64,000 nucleotides of DNA, taken from the NCBI GenBank assembly GCA_015256455.1, contig JABZMB010000002.1, positions 1-64,000 on the forward strand, in the 5' to 3' direction. This document shows, piece after piece, positions 62,424 to 64,000 of the stretch; the stretch's first letter is position 1; every line of letters starts with the position of its first letter. Below the pieces are notes generated by a model, which saw only the letters and a program-made list of their open reading frames with translations, had not been told where the DNA came from and made no database searches. Made by a program: the position numbers and the translations under genes. The stretch comes from Solobacterium sp. Its GTDB lineage: Bacteria; Bacillota_I; Bacilli_A; Erysipelotrichales; Erysipelotrichaceae.

Positions 62424-62933
62424 TTACTTAGCGTTATTTATTTTACGCAGATATATTTGATAAAAATATACACCAATACAAGTACCAATGGTATTAGTAA
62501 TTACATCACTGACATCACTAACACGATCAAATGAGAGTAATGGTTGCAAGACTTCAATACCGATACTTGAGAACAGTCCGATGAGAATGACTTGCCATGG
62601 TTTGAGAATTGTATTTTGTCGAATTAAAAAGCCAAATGGTATAAACAATGATATATTTAATAATGACTCAGTTAGATAATCTCCGCGTTGTAACTGCCAG
62701 TCAATAAACGGATAGAAGTTTGTCTTTGATGAAAATCCACTGAATATATTAGGGATGTGTATGATGATAGGCATTAGTGTTAACATCATTATGATACATA
62801 TATACAAATAGAGTGCACTATACCAAATCAGTTTCTTTTTTGGTAGTTGTTTCCATCTTTGTAAAAAGACAAAATAATATAAACATCCTAAAACGATGAA
62901 ATCCGGTAACATGGGTAGAATTTGAATTCGCAT
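62424..62933 (-). CDS. VanZ-family membrane protein (second copy)
   Basis: 169 residues, four to five membrane segments. The VanZ core is visible: LLNISLFIPFGFLIR and IGLFSSIGIEVLQPLLSFDRVSDVSDVITNTIGTCIGVYFY, with Glu and Asp residues as in the family. It differs strongly from the copy at 25395-25838, so not a recent duplicate. Divergent from the glycosyltransferase gene. Confidence 0.87.
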   Translation of the reverse strand: MRIQILPMLPDFIVLGCLYYFVFLQRWKQLPKKKLIWYSALYLYICIIMMLTLMPIIIHIPNIFSGFSSKTNFYPFIDWQLQRGDYLTESLLNISLFIPFGFLIRQNTILKPWQVILIGLFSSIGIEVLQPLLSFDRVSDVSDVITNTIGTCIGVYFYQIYLRKINNAK

Positions 62934-62997
62934 AGAAGAATTTTAACACACATGATAGAAAGTATGTAACAATAAATGGTGTGTGGACGGAGGTCAA

Positions 62998-64000
62998 ATG
63001 AAATTTCTTGAACAGTTTACATTAATCACCGACATTATCTTTGGACTAATGATCGTGTTATATCTATATCAGATTGTATATATTGCGGTAAGTATGTTTA
63101 AGCGCAAGGTTCCGAAGTTACCTGATGCAAAGATGAATCATCGATATGCAATTTTTATCTCTGCTCGTAATGAAAAAGGTGTTATTGGTGAATTATTAGA
63201 TAGTTTACGTAATCAGACCTATCCAGATGACATGTATGATATGTATGTCGTTGCGGATAACTGCACAGATGAGACTGCTGAAGTAGCACGTCAACATGGA
63301 GCGACTGTATATGAACGCTTCAACCAAGAAGAAGTTGGTAAGGGATATGCATTAAACTATCTTTACCATCATGTGATTGAGTTGAAGGGTGAAGATTACT
63401 ATGAAGCTTTCATGGTATTCGATGCGGATAACATTATTGATAAGAATTTCTTATATGAAGTAAATAAGACATTTGATACGGGTGAATTTGATGCGATGAC
63501 AACGTATCGTAACTCTAAGAATTTTGATGAAAACTGGTTAACAGCAGCGTACTCTATTTGGTTTATGCATGAGGCTCGTCATTTAAATTACCCTCGTATG
63601 TTACTGGGGGCACAGTGTATGATTTCGGGTACAGGCTTTGTCGTTTCTGCTAAAGTAATGAAAGATAACGATGGCTGGCCATACTATCTTTTAACAGAAG
63701 ATATTCAATTCTCAGTTGTAAGTACGATTAATCAATTAAAGATTGGCTATTGTGATACTGCAATCTTATATGATGAACAACCATCTACTTGGAAACAATC
63801 TTGGAAACAACGTATGCGTTGGGCAAAGGGTTTCTATCAGATTGATGGTAAATATTTGGGCGATCTTGCAAAAGGTGTCATTACTGCAAAGGGAAGACGT
63901 CTTGCTTTCTATGATATTTTGATGACAGTACTACCTGCTGGATTATTAACAATTGCGATTTTTGGCTTTGTATTATGGATTCTAGCATCGGCTGGTTTAA
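62998..64000 (+). CDS. Family 2 glycosyltransferase, membrane type (cut by right edge)
   Basis: 334 codons to the end of the window. One membrane helix near 14-34, then a GT-A domain with ISARNEKGVIGELLDSLRNQTYP, VVADNCTDETAEVA, the metal-binding DAD in VFDADNIID, LTEDIQFSV (TED, catalytic base) and the QRMRW acceptor motif near 270. A further helix starts near 320 (LMTVLPAGLLTIAIFGF). This is the processive/BcsA-like layout for exopolysaccharide or glycolipid synthesis. RBS GGAGGT at 62989-62994. Confidence 0.92.
   Translation, partial: MKFLEQFTLITDIIFGLMIVLYLYQIVYIAVSMFKRKVPKLPDAKMNHRYAIFISARNEKGVIGELLDSLRNQTYPDDMYDMYVVADNCTDETAEVARQHGATVYERFNQEEVGKGYALNYLYHHVIELKGEDYYEAFMVFDADNIIDKNFLYEVNKTFDTGEFDAMTTYRNSKNFDENWLTAAYSIWFMHEARHLNYPRMLLGAQCMISGTGFVVSAKVMKDNDGWPYYLLTEDIQFSVVSTINQLKIGYCDTAILYDEQPSTWKQSWKQRMRWAKGFYQIDGKYLGDLAKGVITAKGRRLAFYDILMTVLPAGLLTIAIFGFVLWILASAGL

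Noticed and set aside
1..64000. CRISPR array, prophage or integrative element
   Set aside because: No regularly spaced repeats, integrase, terminase or att-like duplication beyond the single IS; codon use is uniform by eye.

Overview
The window is one contiguous bacterial chromosome segment, AT-rich, on the standard code (TGA ends genes, for example at 48065, and tryptophan is TGG). The gene families and orders (uvrB, rpsF-ssb-rpsR, ecfA1-ecfA2-ecfT-truA-rplM-rpsI, LicT-type antitermination, LPXTG-like surface anchoring, purine riboswitch) point to a low-GC Gram-positive bacterium. Gene style suggests Erysipelotrichia (Solobacterium/Bulleidia-like), but that genus-level statement is inference only. 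One tRNA and no rRNA genes were found. No CRISPR array or prophage was found. One complete insertion sequence is present.

Region by region. 1-12.7 kb: a membrane-anchored AraC-type sensor-regulator faces an ABC operon (lipoprotein, ATPase, double permease, second ATPase). This converges on a nanE-nanK pair, which is divergent from a FAD oxidoreductase. Then come a ROK-like repressor with a near-consensus cre site, an ion-transporter-type permease, a hydantoinase/oxoprolinase-like protein (12.8-15.0 kb) and a small HExxH protein overlapping it. 15.6-21.4 kb: an XRE-like regulator, a large membrane protein of unknown function, then a LicT-type antiterminator, a PTS EIIBC and an ADP-ribosylglycohydrolase-family enzyme in one operon, and tRNA-Leu. 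21.5-26.7 kb: an esterase/ATP-grasp pair, yqeY, tcdA, ybaK, a VanZ protein and a YitT protein.

26.8-36.8 kb is housekeeping: ftsE-ftsX with an EnvC-like M23 hydrolase and a CtpA protease (division-linked wall hydrolysis), uvrB, an aminotransferase with an AsnC regulator, and the rpsF-ssb-rpsR operon behind a structured leader. 36.9-42.7 kb: lrgAB-like genes, a purine permease under a purine riboswitch plus terminator, a PfkB kinase, an AlaX editing protein and gpmA. 42.7-49.6 kb: the aspartate-to-threonine pathway as a divergon, thrC-thrB-ACT regulator on minus and hom-lysC-asd on plus, separated by overlapping promoters around a palindrome.

49.6-51.2 kb: an IS3-family element with 3-bp target duplication has inserted into the loop of an intrinsic terminator, and its single long transposase frame looks like the product of a one-base A-run insertion. 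51.3-55.8 kb: the ECF energising module, a TruA with a long C-terminal extension, and rplM-rpsI. 55.9-61.7 kb: a 1759-residue surface protein with five CnaB-like and two pilin-like isopeptide domains and an atypical sorting signal, preceded by a 558-bp gene-free stretch holding a perfect 12-bp inverted repeat. The window ends with a zinc-ribbon protein, a second VanZ protein and a glycosyltransferase cut by the right edge.
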